Origin: Myroides odoratimimus
GTDB lineage: Bacteria > Bacteroidota > Bacteroidia > Flavobacteriales > Flavobacteriaceae
Direction of reading: 5' to 3'
Assembly: GCF_001485415.1 (NCBI RefSeq)
Contig: NZ_BCMQ01000004.1
Location: forward strand, 1 to 64,000
DNA: 64,000 nucleotides
Shown here: in pieces, positions 9,995 to 17,824 of the stretch
Numbering within the stretch: position 1 is the stretch's first letter
How the letters are laid out: every line of letters starts with the position of its first letter
Notes under the pieces: generated by a model
Seen by the model: the letters and a program-made list of their open reading frames with translations, nothing else
What the model was told of the DNA's origin: nothing
The model's database searches: none
Program-made: the position numbers and the translations under genes

Positions 9995-10924
9995 ATGAAA
10001 ATAAAGGTAGATATTAAAAAGATAGGAGTGAGTTTACTGACTTTAGGATGTTTTACAACTATGCAAGCTCAACAAGACCCTCAATTTACACAATATATGT
10101 ATAATACCTCAAACATCAACCCTGGGTACTCAGGTACTCGTGGAGTGCTTAATGTTTTTGGTATGTATAGAGCACAATGGGTAGGGCTTGATGGATCTCC
10201 TCAAACAGCAAATATATCCATAGATACTCCACTTGGGAAAAATGGACTCTCAGGAGGTATTAACTATACCAATGATAGAATTGGAGCTATGTCAGAGAAT
10301 AACTTTTCTGTAAACCTAGCCTATGCGGTAGATTTAAATGACCAGTACAAATTATCATTTGGTTTAAAAGCAACAGCAAATCTTTTAAATTTTGATAAAG
10401 ACAAGCTTGATATATATGATCCAAGTGATGTTTCTTTTGTTGATGTTAATAATAAATTTAGTCCAAATGTAGGAGCAGGATTGTACCTATATTCAGATAA
10501 ATCTTATCTAGGGGTGTCTGTGCCTAATTTTATGACTACAGATAGAACAGAGAACGAGGGGCAAAAATTAATGCGTCAAAAAATGAACTTTTATCTTATG
10601 GGAGGATATGTTTTTGAACTTAATCCAAGTTTAAAATTCAAACCTGCTTTTTTGGCTAAGTCTGTTTCTGGCGCTCCTATGCAGGTTGATTTAACAGCAA
10701 ACTTCTTGATTATTGATAAATTCACACTAGGGGCATCTTATCGTTGGGATGCTTCTGTAAGCGCTCTGGCTGGATTCCAAATAAATGAAGGATTGTTTAT
10801 AGGATATTCTTATGATGCTGATACCACTAAATTAGCTAGATACAATTCTGGATCACATGAGGTGTTTCTAAGATTTGATATTTTCAATAAATACAATAGA
10901 GTAACCACAGCTCGTTTCTTCTAA
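9995..10924 (+). CDS. PorP/SprF family type IX secretion outer-membrane protein
   Basis: A protein of 309 residues with a signal peptide ending at MQAQQ. It starts with the family hallmark 'QDPQFTQYMYN...NPGYSGTRG' right after cleavage and continues as an amphipathic beta-barrel of the usual PorP/SprF length. PorP/SprF proteins sit in the outer membrane and help secrete or anchor T9SS substrates; SprF acts with the SprB adhesin in gliding flavobacteria. Here it lies 30 bp upstream of an OmpA-family gene and downstream of three secreted surface proteins, the common adhesin-PorP-OmpA arrangement. It is more likely an accessory paralogue serving those proteins than the core PorP, because the other core por/gld genes are not nearby. 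Confidence 0.9.
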   Translation: MKIKVDIKKIGVSLLTLGCFTTMQAQQDPQFTQYMYNTSNINPGYSGTRGVLNVFGMYRAQWVGLDGSPQTANISIDTPLGKNGLSGGINYTNDRIGAMSENNFSVNLAYAVDLNDQYKLSFGLKATANLLNFDKDKLDIYDPSDVSFVDVNNKFSPNVGAGLYLYSDKSYLGVSVPNFMTTDRTENEGQKLMRQKMNFYLMGGYVFELNPSLKFKPAFLAKSVSGAPMQVDLTANFLIIDKFTLGASYRWDASVSALAGFQINEGLFIGYSYDADTTKLARYNSGSHEVFLRFDIFNKYNRVTTARFF

Positions 10925-10954
10925 AAAAGCTATAAATATAATATAAGAAAAAGA

Positions 10955-12964
10955 ATGAAAAAGATTTACAAAACAGGGTTTATAATGTGTTTAAGCTTGT
11001 TTTCTTTGACCAATTTTGCCCAAAACAGTTATGTTAAAAAGGCAAATAAGCAAATACAGAAAATGGCTTATGCCGAGGCAATTACTACTTATGAAAAAGC
11101 AATAGCAAAAGGTAAGCAAGCAGATGATATACTTTTTAATTTAGCCAAGGCTTATTATGAGAATGGTATGTACTTGCAGGCAAATCACTGGTATAAAAAA
11201 TTGTTTGAAAACGTAAGTCAGGCTAGTGATATAAAAGATATAGAGGCTTACTATAGATACATTCAAACAATTAGAACAACAGGTGATTATTTTTTAGCAA
11301 ACTCAAAGATGGAGCTATTTGCCGAGAAGGCCCCTGGAGATTCTAGAGTAAAAAAGTATTTGAGTAATCCTAACTACTTAGAACAGGTTAATACCAATAG
11401 AGATGGGTATAGGGTAAAGCAACTAAATAGCGTAAACACCCCAGGATCTGAGTATGGCTCTGCATTATATAAAGGAGAAATTGTTTATGCATCATCGGCT
11501 AAAAAAGGTAAACAAAAAGGTATTCACTCTTGGACCAATGATCCTTATACTAAGCTTTATTCTGCTTCGGTAAGAATTGATGGGTATATTGGCAAGGCGA
11601 AACCTTTTGCTAGAAAACTAGAAGGGAATTATAATGAGGCTAATGCTATTTTCTCAGCCGATAGTAGAACCATGTATTTTTCTAGTAATAATCGAGCAGA
11701 TAAGAACGTGAGATACTCAGATAAAGCTTTACTAGTTAATCTATATAGAGCCTATAGCTTTGGATCAGGAAAATGGGGAGATGTAGAGAAATTAAGTATT
11801 AATGTAGAACATGCCAATACAGCTTCTCCTGCTTTATCACCTGATCAAGATTGGATTTATTTCTCATCAGATAGACCCGGAGGATACGGTCAGTCAGATT
11901 TATATAGGGCTAAAGTATTTAGAGATGGATCTATTGGAACTCCAGAGAATTTAGGAGATAAAATAAATACAGAAGCTAGAGAGAGTTTTCCTTTTGTGAG
12001 TTCTGATAATGTATTATACTTCGCCTCGGATGGTCATCCTGGATTAGGAGGGCTTGATCTTTATGGAGTACAGATTTATCAGGATGGAAGCTTTGGAGAG
12101 GTAGTTAATTTAGGTAACTCAATTAATAGCCCTTATGATGATTTTGCTATGTATTTAGATCCTGAGGCTAAATTTGGGTTTATTACCTCTAACAGGCCCA
12201 ATGGAAGTGGTAAAGATGATTTGTATTATGTGAGAATGAAATTAGGAACTGAGCTTAATATCTCTCAAGATATCACAGGAAAGATCATTGATCAAAAAAC
12301 TAAGCAACCAATTCTAGATGCTTTTGTGTTTTTATATGACAGTAAACATAGAATGATAGAGCAAATAGAGGTTGACAAGCGTGGTGAATATGTTTTTAAA
12401 GACGTAAAAATAAACAGAGATTACTATGTGTCGGTAAAAGCAACTGGCTATGTATCGGAAGAAAAATCAGTAGAAGATGTTACATTAACAGATGTGAAGG
12501 TTGTGAATTTTCAGCTTTTAAAAGATCCAACTCTGGATATTGATCACTATAACAATTCTGGTGAAGCACAATTCTATAAAGAGATACAAAAAGGAGAAGA
12601 TCTAGGTAAACGTTTAGCACTTGCACCAATTTATTTTGATCATGATAGCGCTATAATTAGAATTGATGCTCAGTTTGAGCTTGCTAAAGTAGTTATGATG
12701 ATGAAAAATAATCCAACTATGAAAATACAGGTTCGTTCACATACAGATAGCAAAGGGTCGGATGCTTATAATATGGGATTATCAGAACGCCGAGCTCAAA
12801 CAACAGTTGATTGGTTAATCTATCAAGGTATTAATCCTTCTAGGTTAAGCGCTAAAGGTTATGGTGAGACTAATATTATTAATCATTGTCAGAATAATGT
12901 TCCTTGTTTAGAAAAAGAACATCAACAAAATAGACGTAGCGAGTTTATTATCATGGAGTTATAA
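10955..12964 (+). CDS. PorE-like TPR / beta-propeller / OmpA-family protein
   Basis: A protein of 669 residues with signal peptide MKKIYKTGFIMCLSLFSLTNFAQ. Domain order: TPR-like helices (~25-130), a PD40/WD40-like propeller (~150-430, with 'SPDQDWIYFSSDRPGG' and 'ITSNRPNGSGKDD'), a carboxypeptidase-regulatory-like domain (~440-520, 'DAFVFLYDS') and an OmpA peptidoglycan-binding domain (~545-669, 'IYFDHDSAIIR', 'SHTDSKGSD', 'LSERRAQ', 'NRRSEF'). The same four-domain order is described for PorE of the P. gingivalis T9SS, which anchors PorP and associated complexes to peptidoglycan. It pairs with the PorP/SprF gene 30 bp upstream. A strong terminator follows. An accessory PorE-type anchor is the best reading. 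Confidence 0.88.
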   Translation: MKKIYKTGFIMCLSLFSLTNFAQNSYVKKANKQIQKMAYAEAITTYEKAIAKGKQADDILFNLAKAYYENGMYLQANHWYKKLFENVSQASDIKDIEAYYRYIQTIRTTGDYFLANSKMELFAEKAPGDSRVKKYLSNPNYLEQVNTNRDGYRVKQLNSVNTPGSEYGSALYKGEIVYASSAKKGKQKGIHSWTNDPYTKLYSASVRIDGYIGKAKPFARKLEGNYNEANAIFSADSRTMYFSSNNRADKNVRYSDKALLVNLYRAYSFGSGKWGDVEKLSINVEHANTASPALSPDQDWIYFSSDRPGGYGQSDLYRAKVFRDGSIGTPENLGDKINTEARESFPFVSSDNVLYFASDGHPGLGGLDLYGVQIYQDGSFGEVVNLGNSINSPYDDFAMYLDPEAKFGFITSNRPNGSGKDDLYYVRMKLGTELNISQDITGKIIDQKTKQPILDAFVFLYDSKHRMIEQIEVDKRGEYVFKDVKINRDYYVSVKATGYVSEEKSVEDVTLTDVKVVNFQLLKDPTLDIDHYNNSGEAQFYKEIQKGEDLGKRLALAPIYFDHDSAIIRIDAQFELAKVVMMMKNNPTMKIQVRSHTDSKGSDAYNMGLSERRAQTTVDWLIYQGINPSRLSAKGYGETNIINHCQNNVPCLEKEHQQNRRSEFIIMEL

Positions 12965-12997
12965 TATGTAGTCATTATAAAATAATATGTAGTAAGT

Positions 12998-13037
12998 AGA
13001 GCTACCTTCTTATAAAAAGAAGGTAGCTCTTTTTTTA
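12998..13037 (+). terminator. Rho-independent terminator after the OmpA gene
   Basis: Perfect 14-bp stem AGAGCTACCTTCTT / AAGAAGGTAGCTCT with a 5-nt loop, then TTTTTTT. Confidence 0.9.
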
Positions 13038-13115
13038 TAGGAGATTTTTCTTTGTCTTTTGAAGTGTTTTTTATAGAAAAGAAGTTGAAAATAGATAGAG
13101 ATTTTGGATGTACAA

Positions 13116-13442
13116 TTATTCATGATTTTCCGCCTCCATCGGATAAACTGAGACAGCTCCAATAGTGTCTCTACATAAGTTGATTAATAATTCAGATCGG
13201 TCACGTGGATTAAGCTTCCAATGTTTTTCTCCGATGTCTAGTAACCAACCTTCAGGAATTAACCCATCGAAAAAAGGAAAAAGTACATTACTATGATAAG
13301 TTTCTTCAGATAAGGGTAAACTAATTGGCTTAGGATTAGTTGTTTTTAGATAATCCTTTTCATAGTAAAACGAGTAACCATTATCTGTTTCAAGAAGATA
13401 ACCAGCTAATTGATCTTGGAAATATATTTTCGCTTGTCTTAC
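13116..13442 (-). CDS. HipS-like short protein (HipA N-terminal subdomain), start codon unusual
   Basis: On the minus strand a ~108-residue frame reads 'RQAKIYFQDQLAGYLLE', 'YSFYYEKDYL', 'PISLPLSEETYHS', 'LFPFFDGLIPEGWLLD', 'RDRSELLINLCRDTIGAV' to a TAA stop. These are the landmarks of the HipA N-terminal subdomain, which is a separate protein (HipS) in tripartite HipBST systems. No ATG, GTG or TTG is present at the expected start: the codon facing the family's usual start is GTA, with ATA two codons earlier and a TAG just before that. The start may be non-canonical or lost by mutation. The frame overlaps or abuts the hipB-like stop, as expected for translational coupling. No kinase (HipT) gene follows. 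Confidence 0.6.
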   Translation of the reverse strand, partial: VRQAKIYFQDQLAGYLLETDNGYSFYYEKDYLKTTNPKPISLPLSEETYHSNVLFPFFDGLIPEGWLLDIGEKHWKLNPRDRSELLINLCRDTIGAVSVYPMEAENHE

Positions 13443-13444
13443 CT

Positions 13445-13648
13445 TTATTCTCTAGTTTTATCAATTACACCTACTTCTTTACCAAATAAAGCTAGCACAT
13501 CGTTTACTTTGTCTAAACGGAGTGTTTTTTTGCCTTGTTCTAAATCACGTACAAAACGCAGTCCTACACCAGCATTTAGTGCTAAATCCTCTTGTGTAAG
13601 CTTTAATTCTTTTCGTTTTTGCTTTACAAATAATTGTATTGAATCCAT
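13445..13648 (-). CDS. HipB-like helix-turn-helix transcriptional regulator
   Basis: A protein of 67 residues from ATG at 13648 (MDSIQLFVKQKRKEL), a single Cro/C1-type HTH domain: 'LKLTQEDLALNAGVGLRFVRD' followed by 'LEQGKKTLRLDKVNDVLALFG'. This is the usual size and spacing of HipB antitoxins in Bacteroidota HipBST/HipBA modules. A longer frame upstream (to 13678) exists, but its extra codons overlap an operator palindrome, so the internal ATG is preferred. HipB normally represses its own promoter. Three TATACC/GGTATA palindromes immediately upstream support this. The toxin partner is missing, so this is probably a relic or a stand-alone autoregulator. Confidence 0.75.
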   Translation of the reverse strand: MDSIQLFVKQKRKELKLTQEDLALNAGVGLRFVRDLEQGKKTLRLDKVNDVLALFGKEVGVIDKTRE

Positions 13649-13650
13649 AT

Positions 13651-13750
13651 TTATACCTGAAAAGGTATAAATATACATAAAAACATTATATAATACCTCT
13701 TCGGGTATAGTTTGTACTTAATTTATTTTTTTATACCCGATAGGTGTTAT
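13651..13750. promoter_or_regulatory. Three operator-like palindromes (TATACC..GGTATA) upstream of hipB-like gene
   Basis: TTATACCTGAAAAGGTATAA (13651-13670) is perfect. TAATACCTCTTCGGGTATAG (13691-13710) and TTATACCCGATAGGTGTTAT (13731-13750) are weaker. Their ACC..GGT cores are centred near 13660.5, 13700.5 and 13740, a regular spacing of ~40 bp (close to four helical turns). The first abuts the start codon. Multiple evenly spaced half-site palindromes of this kind are typical HipB operators. Confidence 0.65.
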
Positions 13751-13887
13751 TTTATGAGTTAAATAGAAAGTGTTTTTAGTTGGAAAATTCTTAAAGAATA
13801 AGCTTCTATTTATATGTTTTTTCCTCTGATAAGTTTAAGTCAAAGATTCTATTTTTTCATTCTTGATTAGAAAGAGGTCAAAAATAG

Positions 13888-14719
13888 TATTGGTACAAAC
13901 AACGCACTACTTCTATAAGTGCTTCTGCTGGTCTATGGAAAAAGAGTCCTTTCTCTGTTGACATACTATTTCAAACAGAGATACGCAACCTAAAAACAGA
14001 GGAAGAAACAACGATTAACCTTTATGAATTAACAAGTTATAACTATTTGCCAGAAGTAAAGTTTAATTATGTATTGTCTAGAAAATGGCAAGCTCAATTA
14101 CAGCTCTCTGCTTAATTGACTACTTTAAAAGAAAAAGAAAATAGATATAGTTATAATAGGGTAAACGATGATTTTTCTGGTGTTTATGATTATGTTAAAA
14201 AAGGAGAGATAAAAACCCTATGTACTAGATGAGAATCAATATAGAATTGAGGTGAGTACTACTTATAGACATAGTCAGTTCTGGTTATACAGTTTAGGGG
14301 TGAGTTACCAAAGAGACAGCTATGATGAGTATTATAAGCAGACACTTTTTAAATCTCAACTTGATAAACAAACTCCAAAGGCTGAAGCTAAGGTACTTTA
14401 TCAAAAACAAAAATATCAAGTAGGAGTAGGAGTGAGTTTTGAAGCTCAGAAATCACAAAAAGCTTTTACACAAGAAGATACTACTTTTCAAAGTTTGTAT
14501 CAAGAGATTTACCTTCCTGCTTTTAGATATCGAGCGATGGATAAAAATTATTTGACACTAGAGCTAGATTATATGTACAGTCTAAAAGAGAGACAGCAGA
14601 TAGGAGCTAGATTTACTTTAGGTAAACTATGGGCAGATAAAAGTGAGTTAATACTAAATGACCAGGCTTATAAAGTTAGAGTTCATCAAGTTTATATGAG
14701 TTTATATTTTCAGTTTTAG
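13888..14719 (+). pseudogene. Broken outer-membrane beta-barrel gene (C-terminal part)
   Basis: From 13888 one frame reads 'ISASAGLWKKSPFSVDILFQ', then 'LPEVKFNYVLSRKWQAQLQL', reaches an in-frame TAA at 14113-14115, and resumes 'LTTLKEKENRYSYNRVNDDF'. Near 14219 the frame shifts and continues 'YVLDENQYRIEVSTTYRHSQFW' to the end at 14719. The closing residues SLYFQF (terminal aromatic) and alternating hydrophobic pattern indicate an outer-membrane barrel. One stop plus one frameshift show it is inactive, and the 5' part is missing or further decayed. It may belong to the DUF6850-type barrels (guess). The intact-looking tail alone (14252-14719) is unlikely to be a gene. Confidence 0.7.
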
Positions 14720-14817
14720 TACGTATAACAATAATTAGATTTTTATAAGTATCTTGCTATCAGTCACTTTTTTTCTATAGATATGTAAAGCTGTAAGGAC
14801 GAGTCATTTATAGGGTA

Positions 14818-14825
14818 TACCTTTG
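14818..14825 (+). promoter_or_regulatory. Promoter -7 box
   Basis: TACCTTTG matches the Bacteroidota -7 consensus TAnnTTTG; it lies ~50 bp before the lipoprotein start at 14874. No clear -33 TTG was seen at the expected distance. Confidence 0.5.
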
Positions 14826-14873
14826 TCGTTTCTAAGGAAACGAAAGAAGTAGTATTAATAAAAAAAATATGAA

Positions 14874-15332
14874 ATGAAAAGAATTGTTCTATTACTAATG
14901 ATGGCATCTATATCTCTTTCTTGTTCTTCTGATAATAATGAGGTAAATGAGAGTGAAATAGTTGATGGAATTTCTACCTCAACTAAGATTCAAACACCAA
15001 AATGGCTTCAAGGAAATTGGAGGATAAGTGGGGGGACTTCACCATTTGTTCCTGGTTTTAGTATTTCTTTAAATGAGTTATGTTTCATTTCTCTAACAAC
15101 AGAATGTTTTCAAGAGATGATTAATCAGGCTTATCAAGTGAATCCTGATGTAGTCAAAGTAGAACAAGAATATAGAGAAGGATTACAACAAGGGTATAGA
15201 GAAGGATATTATCACCTATCTATTTACCTTAATAATACTACAAAAGAATTTATATTTACTGAAAAAAGTAATAGTGAGGTTAGATATAAAATGGAAAATG
15301 TAAAAGGTACCTTATTTAAAGTTTATGAATAA
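14874..15332 (+). CDS. Small hypothetical lipoprotein
   Basis: A protein of 152 residues beginning with a lipoprotein signal peptide (MKRIVLLLMMASISLSC, lipobox LSC at Cys17) followed by a Ser/Asp/Asn linker. The mature part starts 'PKWLQGNWRISGG', the opening of small lipocalin-like or 'heat-shock/META-like' lipoproteins that weigh a function against a fitted barrel. The similarity is too short to assign a family. Expression is probably monocistronic: it has its own -7 box and is followed by a bidirectional terminator. Function unknown. Confidence 0.7.
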   Translation: MKRIVLLLMMASISLSCSSDNNEVNESEIVDGISTSTKIQTPKWLQGNWRISGGTSPFVPGFSISLNELCFISLTTECFQEMINQAYQVNPDVVKVEQEYREGLQQGYREGYYHLSIYLNNTTKEFIFTEKSNSEVRYKMENVKGTLFKVYE

Positions 15333-15350
15333 TATTCCAATAAAAATAGA

Positions 15351-15380
15351 AAGGCTGTCCACATCGGACAGCCTTTTATT
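15351..15380. terminator. Bidirectional terminator
   Basis: Perfect 10-bp stem AAGGCTGTCC / GGACAGCCTT with a 5-nt loop; T-rich on the + side (TTATTATTT) and on the minus side (TCTATTTTTATT). It serves both the + lipoprotein gene and the converging minus-strand metal cluster. Confidence 0.85.
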
Positions 15381-15395
15381 ATTTAGCCTATAAGC

Positions 15396-15983
15396 CTATT
15401 TAGTTTCAAATGTGATTTTGTTTTGATTAGCACCACATTTAAGCATTGAAGAACCGTATAATGGGTTAGATAGGTCTTCTACATCACTTAGCCATTGACC
15501 ACCTTCACCGTTGTTGTACATTGGGCAGTATTGTTCAAATACTACTCTGTCTGTTCCTACCGTATTGATTAGTTTTACTAAATCTTCTGTTAGGTCTTCG
15601 AATTCTTCTCTTTGTACTTTGATGTCTGCTACGTCAATCTTAGTAGCTGTTTCTACTAATTCTTTCACTAGTTCTTTTGCCTTAGCATCTTCTGTTACTA
15701 CTGCATTAAGATTAGTTACTAATGTTTTACTAGCTGTCGCAGCTTCTGCTTGATTGTCTTCTTGAAGTGCTTTTTTAACTAAGAAATAAGCATCAAGAGT
15801 AGATTGTAATACAGCAGATTCTTTTACTGTTGTTACTTTTTCAGCAGCGCTAGCTGTAGTGTGATCATCGTGATCATGTCCTGCGTGTTCTTCTGTTGTT
15901 GGAGCTGTTGTTTCTTGTTTTTTGTCATTACATGCAGTAAGTGTGAAAGCTAATACTGCAAAACTTAAAATTACTTTTTTCAT
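15396..15983 (-). CDS. DUF3347 domain lipoprotein of the metal-efflux cluster
   Basis: A protein of 195 residues: lipoprotein signal (lipobox LTAC, Cys18), then a His/Asp-rich linker with 'HAGHDHDDH' that could bind metal, then a DUF3347-type helical domain. Features of that domain include 'LDAYFLVKKALQEDN', 'QREEFEDLTEDLVKLI', 'VVFEQYCPMYNNGEGGQWLS', 'NPLYGSSMLKCG'. DUF3347 occurs alone or fused to CusB-type adaptors in Bacteroidota and the conserved Cys/Met/His residues suggest copper handling. It is the last gene of the cluster, ~250 bp below the adaptor gene, and shares the bidirectional terminator. Confidence 0.85.
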   Translation of the reverse strand: MKKVILSFAVLAFTLTACNDKKQETTAPTTEEHAGHDHDDHTTASAAEKVTTVKESAVLQSTLDAYFLVKKALQEDNQAEAATASKTLVTNLNAVVTEDAKAKELVKELVETATKIDVADIKVQREEFEDLTEDLVKLINTVGTDRVVFEQYCPMYNNGEGGQWLSDVEDLSNPLYGSSMLKCGANQNKITFETK

Positions 15984-16234
15984 TTGATTGTTATTTGATA
16001 TTTGTTCTTTTTATTTCAAGTCACAGATTATAAATCTGCGACAACATCTTTTTTGTCAAGTAAAGTTAGAAAAAAGAAGGTAGAGTAGGTCTACATTCTT
16101 TTTTCTGTTTTTTGTGTGTTGTTATAGACATGTATATACATTTTGGACAAACCACATCACATTATCTAAGTATCTAATACCTTAAAAGGCACCCATTCCT
16201 AATTCTTAACTCTTAATTTGAGCGAAGCGACTTA
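15984..16234 (-). other. Intergenic spacer with REP-like palindrome
   Basis: It holds CAGATTATAAATCTG (perfect 6-bp arms, near 16024) in the context GTCACAGATT..AATCTGCGAC, similar to the tandem units between the TolC and RND genes (19345-19496), and an AATTCTTAACTCTTAATT tract just after the adaptor gene. No gene. Confidence 0.4.
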
Positions 16235-17821
16235 CTATCTTTCGAATTGGCAACAGCTGTGTAAGGCTTTATAATCTGCATCTGTAGCTTTGTCTAGTTC
16301 TGTATCATGTCCTACCTTGGCTACAGCTTTAGATATAGCTGCTTTAGAGGTTAGTTTTTTATCAAAGTTAAGGTGTAGTACCTTTTCTTTTACATCCCAA
16401 GAAGCAGTAGATACCCCTTTTACTTTTTTAGCAGCGGTTTCTATTCTCTCTTTACACAGGTCACAGTTTCCTTTTACTTTAAGCATGGCATGTTCTAGAT
16501 TAGCACTTGCTGTAGTGCTGTGATCATTACCATGATTAGCGTGACCTGTAGCAGCAGGAGCATTATCATTGTTCATCATACTGCGTTTTCCTTCTAACTG
16601 CGCACTAGCATCAACGGTAAATACTCCATTAGTTACGATTTCTTCTCCGTTTTCTAATCCTGACATCACTACGTAGTTTTCTCCTAGGGAAGGTCCTAAT
16701 ACGATTTCTCTTAGCTTAAAGGCAGGAGTAGCAGTATTCGGTTGTTTTACATAGATTACAGAGCGTTTACCAGTCCATAGTACAGAAGATTTAGGAATGA
16801 CCATTTCTTTATTGTACTGTTTTAAAGGAGCTGATATTTTTGCACTCGCGTACATTTCAGGTTTAAGGTTATTATTTCTATTATCTGTTTCAACCCTTAC
16901 TTTTGCTGTTCTAGAAGTAGCGTCTATAATAGGGTTGATAAAAGCAATTTTTCCTTTAAATACTTCTCCTGGCAAACTCTGCAATGTATATTCTAATATA
17001 TCTCCTTCTTTGATAAATGGAAGGTCATTTTCATAGGCATCAAATACAGCCCATAGTTTAGATAAATTAGAAATATTATAAAGCACAGTTCCTTGACTGA
17101 TATAATCACCTTGGTTAACATTTTTTGCCACGACAATACCACTTGTATTTGCATGTACAGATACATAAGGAGAAACATTCCCTGTGCTTAAAACTTTGCT
17201 TATTTGAGCTTCAGACATCTTCCAAATGCGCAATTTCTCTTTAGCTGCGTCTAATAATAAGGGCTGTAAGTCTTTTAACTTAGCGGCTTCTAATAACTCT
17301 TGTTGAGCGGTTAGTAGATCAGGAGAATAGATAGTAGCGATTAGTTGTCCTTGTTTTACAGCTTCTCCTGTAAAGTTAACATATAATTTCTCAATACGAC
17401 CATTGACATGTGAAGTTTGAGATTGTTGTAATCGCTCATCTACTTGTATGGTTCCATAGAGTTGAATGTCTTTTACAGCATCTTGATGCCCTACCACAGT
17501 AGTCTGTATATTAGCTAGTGCTACTGCTTCTTTAGACATCTGGATTGCCTGATCGTCTATTGCATCATCACCACCATCAGAAGACTTAAGCGGAATTAAG
17601 TCCATAGCACATAAAGGACATTTCCCTGGTTTATCCATTTTGATTTGCGGGTGCATAGAACAAGTCCATACCGTATTTCCCTCTTCTGTAGTAGCTGGTT
17701 CTCCATTGTGCTGATGCGATCCTGCACCACCAAAGACCATCCATCCTAATAATAACCCTACAAGTAATATTGCACTATAACGTACAATATTGTTTTTGAA
17801 TATATTTCTTATTTTGTCCAT
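16235..17821 (-). CDS. CusB-like RND efflux periplasmic adaptor with N-terminal HMBD and C-terminal HMA domains
   Basis: A protein of 528 residues. An N-terminal membrane anchor (~15-31) is followed by a heavy-metal-binding domain (C54-x2-H57 ... C68-x2-C71, 'WTCSMHPQI', 'GKCPLCAMDLIPL'). The HlyD/CusB core follows: 'VNGRIEKLYVNFTGEAVKQG', a helical hairpin 'LLTAQQELLEAAK', 'GIVVAKNVNQGDYI', a barrel domain and 'VVMSGLENGEEIVTNG'. Residues ~445-515 form an HMA domain with the metal motif GNCDLC. Adaptors of this type bridge the RND pump and the TolC channel; the extra domains may load or sense Cu(I) or another soft metal. The gene starts 3 bp after the TolC stop, so they are co-transcribed. 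The C-terminal HMA fusion is less common than the N-terminal domain. Confidence 0.93.
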   Translation of the reverse strand: MDKIRNIFKNNIVRYSAILLVGLLLGWMVFGGAGSHQHNGEPATTEEGNTVWTCSMHPQIKMDKPGKCPLCAMDLIPLKSSDGGDDAIDDQAIQMSKEAVALANIQTTVVGHQDAVKDIQLYGTIQVDERLQQSQTSHVNGRIEKLYVNFTGEAVKQGQLIATIYSPDLLTAQQELLEAAKLKDLQPLLLDAAKEKLRIWKMSEAQISKVLSTGNVSPYVSVHANTSGIVVAKNVNQGDYISQGTVLYNISNLSKLWAVFDAYENDLPFIKEGDILEYTLQSLPGEVFKGKIAFINPIIDATSRTAKVRVETDNRNNNLKPEMYASAKISAPLKQYNKEMVIPKSSVLWTGKRSVIYVKQPNTATPAFKLREIVLGPSLGENYVVMSGLENGEEIVTNGVFTVDASAQLEGKRSMMNNDNAPAATGHANHGNDHSTTASANLEHAMLKVKGNCDLCKERIETAAKKVKGVSTASWDVKEKVLHLNFDKKLTSKAAISKAVAKVGHDTELDKATDADYKALHSCCQFER

Positions 17822-17824
17822 TGC

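Noticed and set aside
13410..13670. 86-codon + strand frame opposite the hipB-like gene
   Set aside because: Antisense shadow; the minus strand shows a clear HTH protein with operators.
14252..14719. A free-standing 155-residue protein
   Set aside because: It lacks a signal peptide and is the in-phase tail of a barrel protein whose upstream part is present in other frames, so it was merged into a pseudogene.
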